The notes: generated by a model not told the origin, from the letters alone. 64,000 nucleotides of DNA from Thiomicrorhabdus aquaedulcis (GCF_004001325.1 NZ_AP018722.1:1798001-1862000); one strand, 5' to 3'; shown: positions 1 to 9,222, counted from the first letter of the stretch. Translations and numbers: made by a program.

Positions 1-190
1 GCTCCGAGCGCAATGCCACGGCCGCGACATCGCGGGCGTAGTTGTCTAGTTCGCGATCCAGCAGCTTGGCGTTGCCGTATTCAATCATGGTGCCGGCGGT
101 AGACAGTGCCAACACAATAGACAACGCACCCAAAATAGAAATTGAGCCATGTTGCTTTTTAAGCGATTGCGCGGTTAAGTTTACGTTCAT
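1..190 (-). CDS. tadG: TadG-like Flp pilus assembly protein, N-terminal part (runs off left edge)
   Basis: Only the first 63 codons are present; the gene continues beyond the left edge. The visible protein has a short basic start, then Q-H-G-S-I-S-I-L-G-A leading into one hydrophobic segment at about residues 16-35 and a segment with A-K-L-L-D-R-E-L-D. This is the pattern of the TadE/TadG-like Tad N-terminal domain, in which a minor pilin-like protein is anchored by a single helix. It sits four bases downstream of tadD, so it is the last visible gene of the tad operon. Family assignment rests on this short region plus context. Confidence 0.75.
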   Translation of the reverse strand, partial: MNVNLTAQSLKKQHGSISILGALSIVLALSTAGTMIEYGNAKLLDRELDNYARDVAAVALRSE

Positions 191-194
191 GTCA

Positions 195-833
195 TTACTC
201 CGTAATGCTGTTTAAAAGCTGTAAATTACTGCGGGCTTTGCTGTTAAGCGGGTCTTTTTGTAGCGCCTTACCAAAGTACTCTTTGGCCGTTGGGTATTGT
301 TTTTGCAACAGGGCGCTAAACCCCAAATTATTTAACCCGCTTACCTGACGACTGACTTCGTTTGAACTTAACCAGGCCTGGTAAATGGCTTCAGCCACGG
401 CGTATTGGTCTTGCATCAGAGCTAAGCGCGCCCACTCCGACTCGTCGTCCACCGTTTTGCTGGGGAGTTTATTGGCCTCTTGCCACGCCACCAGCGCGGT
501 GGGTAGTTTGCTTTGCGCTTCATACATTTGGGCTAATAGGCGATAAACTCTAATGTCTTGCCCATTGGCTTTACGCAGTTTTTGCAACAAGCCTTCGGCG
601 CGTGAATAGTGTTTGCGCTCGACCGACAGCTTGGCTAAATCCAGTGCAAATTCGTACTCTTGCGCGTCGTTTAACTCGGTGTTAAGCGGTTCGTTTTGCT
701 GGGCAAACTTGGCGTAATCAATGCCAAGAGGCTCTTTTTGCGACGTTTGCGAGCACCCCGCCAGCGCAATGACCAGGCCTGGTAACCATGTTGCTCTAAT
801 CAATTTACCCATAAAACCAGTCATTAAAAACAT
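195..833 (-). CDS. tadD: TadD-like TPR lipoprotein of the Flp pilus locus
   Basis: This 212-residue protein begins with a lipoprotein signal peptide whose lipobox L-A-G-C puts the lipidated cysteine at residue 27. The rest is helical with tetratricopeptide repeats from about residue 60 to 205 (for example the stretch around N-N-L-G-F-S-A-L-L). TadD proteins are outer-membrane-associated TPR lipoproteins thought to help secretin assembly, like PilF/PilW. The start lies two bases after the tadC stop, consistent with tight coupling. Two copies of the 12-bp palindrome lie inside the gene: one encodes P-G-L-V in the signal peptide, the other Q-A-W near residue 152. The first of several methionines was kept because of the spacing to tadC. 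Confidence 0.88.
   Translation of the reverse strand: MFLMTGFMGKLIRATWLPGLVIALAGCSQTSQKEPLGIDYAKFAQQNEPLNTELNDAQEYEFALDLAKLSVERKHYSRAEGLLQKLRKANGQDIRVYRLLAQMYEAQSKLPTALVAWQEANKLPSKTVDDESEWARLALMQDQYAVAEAIYQAWLSSNEVSRQVSGLNNLGFSALLQKQYPTAKEYFGKALQKDPLNSKARSNLQLLNSITE
371..382. repeat. ACCAGGCCTGGT palindrome in tadD (Q-A-W frame)
   Basis: Perfect copy inside the coding region. Confidence 0.95.
772..783. repeat. ACCAGGCCTGGT palindrome in tadD signal peptide (P-G-L frame)
   Basis: Perfect copy encoding part of the hydrophobic core of the signal peptide. Confidence 0.95.
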
Positions 834-835
834 CC

Positions 836-1732
836 TTAAAACCCTCGGCCTAGCATCACAATTTTCTCTCCTAACAATAAAATCAAATAGGGTATAAACA
901 AAAAAGGCATAATCACCAACGCCATTTTGGCCGAGGTTTTGGCGGCTTTTTCTTCTAACATTTGTTCGCGATTTAAATACATGCGGCGCGAAAAATCGTT
1001 TAACGCCTCGCTAATAGAACTGCCCAATTTTTCGTTTTGAATAAGCACCTGCACTAAATTTTCAATTTCGGAGGTAGGGTTACGCGCCGCAAATTGGCGC
1101 AACGCATCGGCACGCGGTACACCAAATTGAATTTGCTCTAACAAATAATCAAACTCATAACAAATTTCGGGGTGATGCTCTTTTAGCTCGGTCGACACCC
1201 GTTTTATCGCCACCAAATAACTTAGCCCTGCGTTCATGCAAATATTGCACATGTCTAAAAAATCGGGCAAATGTTCGCTCATTAACCCCAAACGGCGCTG
1301 TCCCAAGTAAATTAACACCCGCTCGGGCAACAACAAAAACACCACCGGCCCTATGGCAATCACTGCGGGCGACCAACCTTGCCAACTCCACAACAGCGCG
1401 CCCACTAAACCGGCCACCAACACCAAACTGTATTTCATAAAAAAGTATGCACCAATGTGCGCATCATCTCTAAAACCGGCGCTGATCAATTGGCGCTGCA
1501 ACAGGTTAATCTCTTTGTGGTTTTTAGGCCCCAACGCACGCCCTAAGGCGCAAAACCCGCACCCCGAATACTGCACACTTTTTTTGGTAAATTGATTGGC
1601 CAGCCCAACGCGCGACTTTAAACGCTCTTTTTCGAGCTGATGCGCTTGGCTTTTTAATAATCGATTCACCAGCAACCAGGTGCTTAAAAACGCCAAGGCG
1701 GCGGTGAGCGCTAACACAATCAACAAATTCAT
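836..1732 (-). CDS. tadC: TadC, inner-membrane platform protein of the Flp pilus
   Basis: The 298-residue protein has an N-terminal membrane helix (about residues 3-25), a helix pair near residues 100-140, a cytoplasmic T2SF (GspF/PilC-like) domain with the D-F-L-D-M-C and L-I-Q-N-E-K-L-G-S-S elements, and a final helix near the C terminus. With TadB it forms the inner-membrane platform on which TadA acts. It follows tadB by one base. No internal defect is seen. Confidence 0.92.
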   Translation of the reverse strand: MNLLIVLALTAALAFLSTWLLVNRLLKSQAHQLEKERLKSRVGLANQFTKKSVQYSGCGFCALGRALGPKNHKEINLLQRQLISAGFRDDAHIGAYFFMKYSLVLVAGLVGALLWSWQGWSPAVIAIGPVVFLLLPERVLIYLGQRRLGLMSEHLPDFLDMCNICMNAGLSYLVAIKRVSTELKEHHPEICYEFDYLLEQIQFGVPRADALRQFAARNPTSEIENLVQVLIQNEKLGSSISEALNDFSRRMYLNREQMLEEKAAKTSAKMALVIMPFLFIPYLILLLGEKIVMLGRGF

Positions 1733-1733
1733 T

Positions 1734-2684
1734 TTAAAATCTCATTTTAAGCATGCTGCGTAAAATCAGCATGCCGATCAAAATCAGTACAAGCGATACA
1801 CTAAACAGCTTAACGCCGGTGGGGTCTTGCAAAAAAAACGTTAACGACGGCTTGTCAAAAAAGTATTTGTAAGCCACATACAACACCGGCGCACCGCCAA
1901 TAAACCACGCGGTAAACCGCGATTCGGCGGTAAGCGTTTTAAGCTTGGCCTGAAAGTTGACTCGGCGGCGCATAAGTCGAGCCAGCTCGGACAATATTTG
2001 CGACAACTGGCCACCGGTTTCGCGCTGAATGATTAAGGTGATAACAAAAAACTGCGCCTCGGGCAGTGCCACACGGCGTTGAAAGTCACGCAAAATGTCA
2101 CGCATGCTAATGCCAATGGTTAATTGTTTATTGACCTCGCCCATCTCTTGCGCCAAAGGACCTTTTAGGTCTTCGGCCACTGCGCTTAATGCTCCGTCAA
2201 TGCCGTAACCCGATTGCAAAGAGCGCACAATCGAATCAAGCATATCGGGAAACTGTTTGCGCAACAGCGTTTGCCGTTGATGAATTTTAAACAGCAAAAA
2301 GCCACTGGGCAAAAGCGGTAACGCAATGCACAGCAGCACCAATTTATCGTTTAGCACGCTAAATTGGCTGACCACAATAAACGCACTTAAAAACGCGGTA
2401 ACCGCCTGCGCCACAAACCACGTTGGCATGGCGTTTTTATCGCTTAAACCGGCTTTTTTAAATTTACTGGCCAGCCAAATAAACCACTCGCGGTCTTTTT
2501 GACTCATTAACTGCTCTTTAATGGTTTTTTGTTGCGCGCTGCTGATGCCCGCCCGCAGCAACAACTTACTGAGTGCGGCTTTTTGGGCTTGCTGTTTGCG
2601 ATGGGCGCGGGCGTAAGCCAACAAGGCAAACGGCACTAAAATACCCAAACTTACCAACAAAAACCCTGCGTCTAAGCCGCTCAT
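1734..2684 (-). CDS. tadB: TadB, inner-membrane platform protein of the Flp pilus
   Basis: This 316-residue protein has an N-terminal membrane segment, a helix pair at about residues 95-135, a T2SF domain with D-M-L-D-S-I-V-R-S-L-Q-S-G-Y, and C-terminal helices. TadB is a GspF-like homologue of TadC and its partner in the pilus assembly platform. The start overlaps the tadA stop by one base. It is the usual size for the family. Confidence 0.92.
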   Translation of the reverse strand: MSGLDAGFLLVSLGILVPFALLAYARAHRKQQAQKAALSKLLLRAGISSAQQKTIKEQLMSQKDREWFIWLASKFKKAGLSDKNAMPTWFVAQAVTAFLSAFIVVSQFSVLNDKLVLLCIALPLLPSGFLLFKIHQRQTLLRKQFPDMLDSIVRSLQSGYGIDGALSAVAEDLKGPLAQEMGEVNKQLTIGISMRDILRDFQRRVALPEAQFFVITLIIQRETGGQLSQILSELARLMRRRVNFQAKLKTLTAESRFTAWFIGGAPVLYVAYKYFFDKPSLTFFLQDPTGVKLFSVSLVLILIGMLILRSMLKMRF

Positions 2685-4102
2685 TAGCCAACTTCCTGTA
2701 CAAAGTTAAACAAATCTTGTGGCAAACGATAACCCACCGCTTCACACTTTTTACCGCACGCTGGACGCAATCCAGTGGCCCTAAACGCCCCTTTCATCTG
2801 TCCGGTTATCGGGTCAATTTCGCGATACTCAAACACGTAAACCTCTTGCAGCACCACGTTTTCTTCTTCAACGCCCACCACTTCGGTAATAGACTCAACC
2901 CGACGCTTGCCGTCTTTACCACGGTTTACATAAATAATAAGGTCAATGGCGCTGGCAATTTGTTTACGAATGGACGCGGCCGGAATGTCCACGCCGCTTA
3001 GGTTAATCATTAACTCCAAACGCGCAATGCTGTCGCGTGGACTGTTGGCGTGCAAGGTCGCCAAAGAGCCATCGTGCCCCGTGTTCATGGCTTGCAGCAT
3101 GTCCAACACCTCGCCCCCACGCACCTCACCCAACACAATGCGGTCGGGGCGCATCCGCAACGCATTTTTCAACAGTTCACGTTGTGTTACCTCGCCCACG
3201 CCTTCGGCATTGGGTGGACGCGTTTCTAAACGCACCACATGCGCTTGTTGCATTCTAAGTTCGGCGCTGTCTTCAATGGTAACGGTGCGCTCGTTTTCGG
3301 GTATTAACCCCGACAACATGTTTAACGTCGTGGTTTTGCCCGAGCCTGTTCCGCCACACACCAATATGTTTAAACCGGCTTTAACGGCGTAGTCTAAAAA
3401 CTGGTACATCTGCTCGGTCATCGAGCCAAATGCAATTAAATCTTTTGGGCGCAAATGCTGTTCGGGAAACCGTCTAATCGACACGCTAATGCCGTCCACT
3501 GCTAAGGGTGGAATAATAATGTTAATACGCGAACCATCGGGCAGACGTGAATCTACCAACGGTGATGACTCATCGACTCTGCGCCCGGTGGTGTAGAGCA
3601 TGCGATCAACTTTATTGCGCAAATGCTCTTCGCTGATAAAACGCACGTCAGTCAGTTCTAACTGCCCTCCGCGCTCAACGTAAATTTGTTTGTAACCGTT
3701 AATTAAAATATCCGAGATGGTGGGGTCGGCCAACAACGGTTCTATCGGACCTAAACCGTAAATTTCGTCCAGTAACTCAACGCCCAATTGACGTACTTCA
3801 ATCTCGGATAACGGATACCCCATATCGCTGGCGGTTTCGCGCACCAGCACCTCTAAACGAGGGCGCAGTTCTTGGCGGGTTTCGGTGCTGTCGGCTTCGT
3901 AAAAAGCTTCGTCTTCGGCGGCCTTTTTTTGGCAACGCGCTTTAATTTCTTGAAACGTGGTGTTTTGCACCAAGCTCGACTCTTGGCGTGCATCACGGGT
4001 GAGCATGCTCATGTCGGCTTTTTTGGCGCTGTCGACACTTTCAATGGCGTGATTAACTTGGCGTTTTTGCTCCACTTGACGTAAACGGTCGCGAATGCTC
4101 AT
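2684..4102 (-). CDS. tadA: TadA/CpaF secretion ATPase
   Basis: This is the 472-residue hexameric ATPase that drives Flp pilus assembly. The Walker A motif G-G-T-G-S-G-K-T lies at residues 250-257, the Walker B-like R-I-V-L-G-E-V-R-G near 321, and the conserved H-D-G-S-L-A-T-L-H-A histidine box follows at about 343. The N-terminal half carries the T2SSE N-domain with an A-D-P-T-I-S-D-I-L-I-N-G segment. A cytoplasmic ATPase of this type powers both polymerisation and, in some Tad systems, retraction. The gene overlaps tadZ by four bases. Confidence 0.96.
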   Translation of the reverse strand: MSIRDRLRQVEQKRQVNHAIESVDSAKKADMSMLTRDARQESSLVQNTTFQEIKARCQKKAAEDEAFYEADSTETRQELRPRLEVLVRETASDMGYPLSEIEVRQLGVELLDEIYGLGPIEPLLADPTISDILINGYKQIYVERGGQLELTDVRFISEEHLRNKVDRMLYTTGRRVDESSPLVDSRLPDGSRINIIIPPLAVDGISVSIRRFPEQHLRPKDLIAFGSMTEQMYQFLDYAVKAGLNILVCGGTGSGKTTTLNMLSGLIPENERTVTIEDSAELRMQQAHVVRLETRPPNAEGVGEVTQRELLKNALRMRPDRIVLGEVRGGEVLDMLQAMNTGHDGSLATLHANSPRDSIARLELMINLSGVDIPAASIRKQIASAIDLIIYVNRGKDGKRRVESITEVVGVEEENVVLQEVYVFEYREIDPITGQMKGAFRATGLRPACGKKCEAVGYRLPQDLFNFVQEVG

Positions 4103-5439
4103 ACGTTACCTGCTGCATTGCTTGGGTTAATTGCGCTGGTTTTCGCGGAGTTTAAGGCCGTTGACTGCTTGGCTTTTTTCTGACTAAAAAAACTTACCAG
4201 GTCTGGTAGGCCTGGTAAGCCTGATAACCAACCGGTTTTTGCCTTGGGGCGATGATGATTTTTAGAACGTTTAAACATGCTCACACTGTTTTGTGCGTCT
4301 TGCAACTCCAGCGGCACGCTGCCGTTGTGCAGCATATTTGCGATGCCCAACAACTGCAAATTGACAATCGATTCGGGTTTATATTGGTTTAACAAACGCC
4401 CCTCTTTTAACGAGTCGTTAAAGCCCAAGTAGTCGTTGGCCACGCGCGCCACCGAGCTCACTTCAAGCGAGGCAATCACCTCTTCGAGCATGTCGTCGTG
4501 TTCGCAATTGCAACGGTTTACCACCAATTTAAGCGACTCTTTTAAATAACCCAGTTTTTGGCTTAATTTAATGGCGGTGTTCACCGCTCTAAACGACGAC
4601 AGCGACGGTTCGGCCACCAAGACAATGTTGTCGGCCTCGTCTAAACAATTTAGAGTTAAATCGGACAAATCACACGCGCAATCTATCACCACGTGGTCAA
4701 AGTAACGGCGCAAAACATTAATAATGGTTTTAATTAATTCGCCGTTTAAGCTGTCCAATTCGGTCACTTCACTGGGCAGTGGTAGCAAATACAACCCCGA
4801 CTCATGCCGACTCAGCGACTTATACACCAAGTTCTCGTCAAAACGGTTTAGGTTGTACACAAAGTCGGTAAGGGTATAAAGGCGCTGGCCTTCCATGTTT
4901 AAATACAATGCGGTGTCGCCCAGTGGCATGTTCATGTCCACCAACACGGTGCGGCCTTCGGTAAGCGTGTTTAAATGCCCGGCCAAATTAGTGGCCAACG
5001 CGGTGCAGCCCACGCCGCCTTTTAAACTAAACAACGCCGACACATTGCCGTTTTTACCCTTTTGGCGGCGGTCTTGCATGTGCAAAATAGACAAAATATT
5101 AAACACTTCACTCGGGCATTCAATAAAGCCGGTCACCCCTTGGTGATTGGCTTCAATAATAAAGTCGGCGTTTTTCTCTTTTAACAGCAGATAAATCGCC
5201 ACCCCTTTGGCCAGGGTAAGAATTTGATTGACCTTTTCAAGCACCGCTTGCGCATCACCGTGGTATTCCAGCAAGACCAACTGCACATCGTCTGGCCAAA
5301 TATGCGGCACGTCGTCCAAAGGTTCTAAAAAATATTTAGACAGCACAGACACCCGCACCGCTTCTTTTAAGTCGGCGTCGTGGCCAAAATAGAGCGCGCG
5401 CTTAAGCATCATTAAGTTGGTAGAGTAAACTTGGCTCAT
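4099..5439 (-). CDS. tadZ: TadZ/CpaE, ParA-like localisation protein
   Basis: This 446-residue protein has an N-terminal receiver-like region and, from about residue 135, a MinD/ParA ATPase domain with the deviant Walker A sequence K-G-G-V-G-C-T. TadZ/CpaE proteins place the Tad machine at a cell pole. The C-terminal tail beyond residue 390 is basic and includes L-S-G-L-P-G-L-P-D-L-V, encoded by two adjacent degenerate copies of the palindrome near 4197-4215. The gene shares one base with rcpA upstream and overlaps tadA by four. Confidence 0.9.
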   Translation of the reverse strand: MSQVYSTNLMMLKRALYFGHDADLKEAVRVSVLSKYFLEPLDDVPHIWPDDVQLVLLEYHGDAQAVLEKVNQILTLAKGVAIYLLLKEKNADFIIEANHQGVTGFIECPSEVFNILSILHMQDRRQKGKNGNVSALFSLKGGVGCTALATNLAGHLNTLTEGRTVLVDMNMPLGDTALYLNMEGQRLYTLTDFVYNLNRFDENLVYKSLSRHESGLYLLPLPSEVTELDSLNGELIKTIINVLRRYFDHVVIDCACDLSDLTLNCLDEADNIVLVAEPSLSSFRAVNTAIKLSQKLGYLKESLKLVVNRCNCEHDDMLEEVIASLEVSSVARVANDYLGFNDSLKEGRLLNQYKPESIVNLQLLGIANMLHNGSVPLELQDAQNSVSMFKRSKNHHRPKAKTGWLSGLPGLPDLVSFFSQKKAKQSTALNSAKTSAINPSNAAGNV

Positions 5440-7160
5440 TAAGGCTTCTCCAACCCAATCTTAACCGACGACTCGGGCAAAGCGCTCTGGCCTTCGGGCA
5501 GTAGCTTGGCCACTTTGCCCATAAAAAAGCCATCGGCCACGCTGGGACGTTCTAAGTTTTCGCCTGGCAAAGTCACTTTTGCGCCGGCGGCAATGGGTTC
5601 TATAAAGGTGGGGGTAACCAAAATCGCCAACTCAGACTGATCTTTTTCGTAGCTGGTCGATCTAAAAAACGTACCTAAAATAGGAATGTCACCTAATAAC
5701 GGAATTTTAGACACTTGGCTTCTAAAATTGTCTTGAATAAGCCCACCAATCACAAAACTTTGCCCAGCGGCCAAGGTAATGGTGGTGTTGGCTTTGCGCG
5801 AACGAAAGCCTGGCACAATAATACTGCCGTTTTGCATACCAGCACTTTCGTCAATGTTGCTAATTTCGGGTGCGACGGTCATTTGAATTTCACCCGATTC
5901 GGTAATAATTGGGCTAAAACGTAAGCGCACCCCAAACTCTTTGTACTCAATTGAAATGGCTCCAGCCTCTTGCGACACCGGAATAGGCACCTCACCACCC
6001 ACTAAAAAGTCGGCGGTTTCACCCGACTGCACAATCAGTTCGGGTTTAGCTAACACGCGCGCCAGGTTGTTGCCTTCTAAAATTGAGAGCACACCAAAAA
6101 AATCTTCATTTTTAGGGTTTACACCAATTTGAAAACCATCAGAATGCGGAAAAGCAATTTCTCTGGGTGCATTAGTACCCACCACCGCGTTTAATAAAAA
6201 TTGTGCCGTGGTTCCCAAATTACCTGGCGGAAAAACCCCATAGGTATCTTGTTTGTCGCGTACCGCAAACCCACTTCTAAACGGATTGCCTTTTACCACT
6301 TCGGCGACGCGCACCGACAGTTTAATTTGTTGTGGCCCGGTGACACCCACCATGTTAACCACGCTTAAACCCAACGCCGAAATAACCGACTGAATGCGCT
6401 TTTTTTGCGCCATATTGGGCACAGTACCTGACAACAGCACCATAAAATTACCCGCTTGCGGGGTGGCGCTTAAATTACCGGCGCTGGTTTGCGTTTGCAA
6501 AATGGTTTTGTCTTGGCGCGCATTGGCGGTGGGTTTGGCGTCGTCGTCAATTAAATTACCCACATGGTCTACTTCACGGCGCACGGCACCTTCGGCGGCA
6601 ATCCAAATGTCTTTAAGCTGAAAGCTTACCGTGCCTTCTGGGTTTAAATCTTTAAGCAGTTGGGTCAGGGTTTGTTCAATTTCGTTGCGGCGCGCTTGGT
6701 CGGGGGCTACGTTTAACACAATTTGGTGATCGGTATTGGGTGTGTCGCGGTAGGTCACAATTAACTGGGTACGACCGGCCGATTTTCCGCTGATTAACAA
6801 CTCGTTGTTGCCCAACACTTGCACACTGGCCAGCTCGGGGTTAGCAATCATGGCGCGTTTTAAGGCTTTATCAAACTTTATAATTTGGCTGTCGGTGGCG
6901 GTTAGGTTTACTACTTTGCTGGTGTTATTAGCGGGCGATTGCAACGACGATTGCGAAGACAACTGAGAGACATCATTGGCGGGCGCGGCCATGGCGACAT
7001 TGACCAGGCCTGGTAAAACCGCGGTTCCCATGGCAACGGCCAAACTAAGCGCTAAAACACGTTGGTTGAGGTTTTTGTACTTTATATTCTTGTGCTTGGT
7101 GTTCTTTTTAGTGCTTAAAACTGTGGGCTTTAAACGTGCGTGTGTTTGCATAAAGTTCAT
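5439..7160 (-). CDS. rcpA: RcpA/CpaC outer-membrane secretin of the Tad pilus
   Basis: The 573-residue protein begins with an unusually basic N region and a signal peptide ending near A-M-A-A-P-A (about residue 60), followed by a pilus-formation N-domain, a BON-like region and a C-terminal secretin domain with the G-G-E-V-P-I-P-V element. It forms the outer-membrane pore for the Flp fibre. A palindrome copy at 7003-7014 encodes P-G-L-V inside the signal peptide. The gene overlaps rcpC by four bases. Four closer methionines exist; the first gives a long n-region, so the exact start is uncertain. Confidence 0.92.
   Translation of the reverse strand: MNFMQTHARLKPTVLSTKKNTKHKNIKYKNLNQRVLALSLAVAMGTAVLPGLVNVAMAAPANDVSQLSSQSSLQSPANNTSKVVNLTATDSQIIKFDKALKRAMIANPELASVQVLGNNELLISGKSAGRTQLIVTYRDTPNTDHQIVLNVAPDQARRNEIEQTLTQLLKDLNPEGTVSFQLKDIWIAAEGAVRREVDHVGNLIDDDAKPTANARQDKTILQTQTSAGNLSATPQAGNFMVLLSGTVPNMAQKKRIQSVISALGLSVVNMVGVTGPQQIKLSVRVAEVVKGNPFRSGFAVRDKQDTYGVFPPGNLGTTAQFLLNAVVGTNAPREIAFPHSDGFQIGVNPKNEDFFGVLSILEGNNLARVLAKPELIVQSGETADFLVGGEVPIPVSQEAGAISIEYKEFGVRLRFSPIITESGEIQMTVAPEISNIDESAGMQNGSIIVPGFRSRKANTTITLAAGQSFVIGGLIQDNFRSQVSKIPLLGDIPILGTFFRSTSYEKDQSELAILVTPTFIEPIAAGAKVTLPGENLERPSVADGFFMGKVAKLLPEGQSALPESSVKIGLEKP
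7003..7014. repeat. ACCAGGCCTGGT palindrome in rcpA signal peptide (P-G-L frame)
   Basis: Perfect copy, again in a signal peptide. Confidence 0.95.
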
Positions 7161-8047
7161 CGTGTTCTCACCTCTTCAACCTGACCGCCTTGCATAATTT
7201 GAATAACATCACGGTCTTGTTTTGCTTTATAAATAGGCGGACGTTGCTGTTCACCTGCCATAGACTGTACGCTTACCCCATTGGTTTCCACCAAATCTAC
7301 GTCGGCCGCGCCGCGTAAGACTAAGTGAAACGCGCCAATGTTCATGGCCAAAGCCAGTTTTTCGGCTTGCTCGACATTGACATTTAACGCCACCATAGAG
7401 GCTTTAACAAACGCTTCACCTTGTTGATTTTGCTGGCTTTCTTTTTGTACTTCTACGGTCTGCTTGCCCATGCGATCGACTTGTCCAATAGAAAGCACCT
7501 CAATGTTTTGCAAAATAGTTCGGCTGATCATGCGCTTGCCGTCGGGGCTTTCAAACACGCTAATCACGTCTACATGATCGCTGGGGTTTAACATACCCAA
7601 TAACCCGCTTTCGGCCGACACCGGAATACGAATGGCGCGCATGCCCTTTTCGAGCAGCGCCAAGACATTGCTTTGGGTCTCTTCTTGCATGCCCAGCTTT
7701 TGCTCTAGCAGCCATTCGCCCGCAAAAATATCCTGCTTGGCCACATGACCCACCACCGTGGTGACGTCGGTTAACACGCCGGTGGTGACCACGCCTTCGG
7801 TGGGTACCATCAGCAATTTAATGTCGTCGGCCTCTATTTTTTCGCCGCGATACACATCGCGATTGGCCACCACAATGCCTTTAAGCTCGGGCTTTTCGAC
7901 CACAGTGATGGTTTTAATTTCGGTTTTAACCTTAGCCTCGGCACTGGCCACCCTACTTTCGACGTATCCGTACACCAAACCCATGGCTAACACCGCCGAA
8001 AGCAAGGCAACGCCATACAGCACCACATCACTGCGTTGAAATTTCAT
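7157..8047 (-). CDS. rcpC: RcpC/CpaB, SAF-domain pilus assembly protein
   Basis: The ATG at 8047 was chosen over an upstream in-frame start at 8134 because it gives a normal Tad N terminus (M-K-F-Q-R-S-D followed by one membrane helix) and has ACGAG before it. The 296-residue product has an SAF domain (about residues 65-135: V-V-A-N-R-D-V-Y-R-G-E) and the RcpC/CpaB domain after it, with A-I-R-I-P-V and D-H-V-D-V-I. CpaB is a periplasmic protein that acts with the secretin. It is the third gene of the flp operon. Confidence 0.9.
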   Translation of the reverse strand: MKFQRSDVVLYGVALLSAVLAMGLVYGYVESRVASAEAKVKTEIKTITVVEKPELKGIVVANRDVYRGEKIEADDIKLLMVPTEGVVTTGVLTDVTTVVGHVAKQDIFAGEWLLEQKLGMQEETQSNVLALLEKGMRAIRIPVSAESGLLGMLNPSDHVDVISVFESPDGKRMISRTILQNIEVLSIGQVDRMGKQTVEVQKESQQNQQGEAFVKASMVALNVNVEQAEKLALAMNIGAFHLVLRGAADVDLVETNGVSVQSMAGEQQRPPIYKAKQDRDVIQIMQGGQVEEVRTR

Positions 8048-8152
8048 ATAAAACTCGTTTATGTTTGATTGGATTAACTTGCTTGAATTAACACTAATTT
8101 GAATTCGGTTAGAGCCATTTAAAAGCCCTTGCACTCATTGAGCGGTATCACG

Positions 8153-8626
8153 TTAAGCTGGCGTGCAAGTGTCTTTAACACTGATGATGGTGTCTACGCT
8201 AATGGGTAAAGGCACGCCTAACGAATTAGGTACTATCAAAGTATTAGCAACTCCTTTTACATTAACTACATACACATCAAACCCACCTACCGCACTTTCG
8301 GTAAACTTAGCTGTAACAGGGGTTGCAAACTTCATAACATCTTTGAGCTTTGCTTCCACATCACTTTTTAATGTAGCGGCTGCATCACCTTTTAACGCCA
8401 CCTTACCAGATGCACACGTCACATAACGCAACGTGGTACCTAGTGCTGCGACGTCACTCACTTCACTGATTATTTCTGAATGCGCTGCGGTGAGTACATC
8501 ACTTACGGCAAAACTGTTTAAGGCATAATTAAGCGTCTCTACCATAAACAAAATCACCAAAATAATAAGAGGAAGAACATACGCCGCTTCCAGCATCACA
8601 GCACCGCGTTGATAATGGAGTTTCAT
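8153..8626 (-). CDS. tadE: TadE-like minor pseudopilin
   Basis: This 157-residue protein has a short basic start, then R-G-A-V-M-L-E-A-A-Y-V-L-P leading into a single hydrophobic helix at about residues 14-32. That is the TadE/TadF signature, with cleavage expected after the glycine by a TadV-type peptidase. A sequence AGAGGAAAAT precedes the ATG. Two cysteines (near residues 71 and 154) could form a disulfide. It lies between flp and rcpC, so it is likely a minor pilin made with the major one. Confidence 0.82.
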   Translation of the reverse strand: MKLHYQRGAVMLEAAYVLPLIILVILFMVETLNYALNSFAVSDVLTAAHSEIISEVSDVAALGTTLRYVTCASGKVALKGDAAATLKSDVEAKLKDVMKFATPVTAKFTESAVGGFDVYVVNVKGVANTLIVPNSLGVPLPISVDTIISVKDTCTPA

Positions 8627-8668
8627 ATATTTTCCTCTTAAAACGACTAAGTGATTAACTAAAGAGTT

Positions 8669-8878
8669 TTATCCTCCAGTCGTAGGAGTTACTGTAGCAC
8701 CAGAAACAGCACTCTTGATCTTAGTGGAAATATCAGCACCAATATTAGCGTTCGTCACAGCTACACCGATTGCAACAATGACACCCACCAAAATCGCGTA
8801 CTCAATCATTGACGCGCCCTTTTGCTTTTTAACTTGTTTTGCTTTGATGATCTCTTGAACTTTAACTTCGTTTAACAT
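8669..8878 (-). CDS. flp: Flp-family major pilin
   Basis: The 69-residue prepilin has a charged leader, the processing motif K-G-A-S-M-I-E-Y-A-I-L-V-G with the E-Y pair that defines Flp pilins, and a hydrophobic helix. The mature pilin would be about 48 residues with a threonine-rich tail. GAGGAA precedes the ATG. It is the promoter-proximal gene of the tad operon, as expected for the most abundant product. Processing needs a TadV/CpaA peptidase, which is not encoded in this part of the locus. Confidence 0.92.
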   Translation of the reverse strand: MLNEVKVQEIIKAKQVKKQKGASMIEYAILVGVIVAIGVAVTNANIGADISTKIKSAVSGATVTPTTGG

Positions 8879-9191
8879 GGTAATTTCCTCGTTTTATTGA
8901 ATTAGACCGTTTCCGGTTGATGGGCATTAAAACGCATAAAAAAGTAAAGAACAATAAAATTTATGGGCTTTCATAAACAAATCTTTTGATGCGCTAATAA
9001 GTAAATCTTCTACCCTTTAAAAACCCCTTTCAAGAAGCACTCAACCTATTGAAAATAAACATAAATTATTAATAAATGACCGTATAAGTTAAAACTATAT
9101 TATTATTTTTAATATTATTACATGCTAATATTTATAAGCCTATAAGTAAGAAGCTTAACTAAAATATCGTTTTTTTCAAACCGCAAAAAGC
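8879..9191. promoter_or_regulatory. AT-rich upstream region of the flp-tad operon
   Basis: This 313-bp stretch without a gene is much more AT-rich than its surroundings, with long A/T runs around 9060-9125. It must hold the promoter for the tad operon because flp is the first gene. I see no convincing sigma-54 site and no clearly best -35/-10 pair; TTGAAA with a weak GAAGAT 17 bases away on the minus strand (about 9005-9033) is one candidate. The composition suits a nucleoid-protein-silenced promoter, but that is inference. Confidence 0.5.
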
Positions 9192-9222
9192 AAAAAAGCC
9201 AGCATTTTAGGCTGGCTTTTTT
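9192..9222 (-). terminator. Rho-independent terminator after the HbpS/GlcG-like gene
   Basis: A 12-bp perfect stem with a 7-base loop has A-runs on one side and T-runs on the other, so it could act in both directions. It lies 27 bases after the stop of the minus-strand gene that ends at 9249 and insulates it from the flp promoter region. Confidence 0.9.

Noticed and set aside
362-553. Open frames on the strand opposite to genes, such as 362-553 and 2946-3392
   Set aside because: They lie fully inside well-supported genes, with no ribosome-binding site or family resemblance.
3901-3940. Seven-T run in tadA as a further frameshift
   Set aside because: The tadA frame reads through it into a complete family-length protein, so the run length is right as given.
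8879-9191. Sigma-54 promoter for flp
   Set aside because: No GG and GC elements with correct spacing were found on the minus strand.
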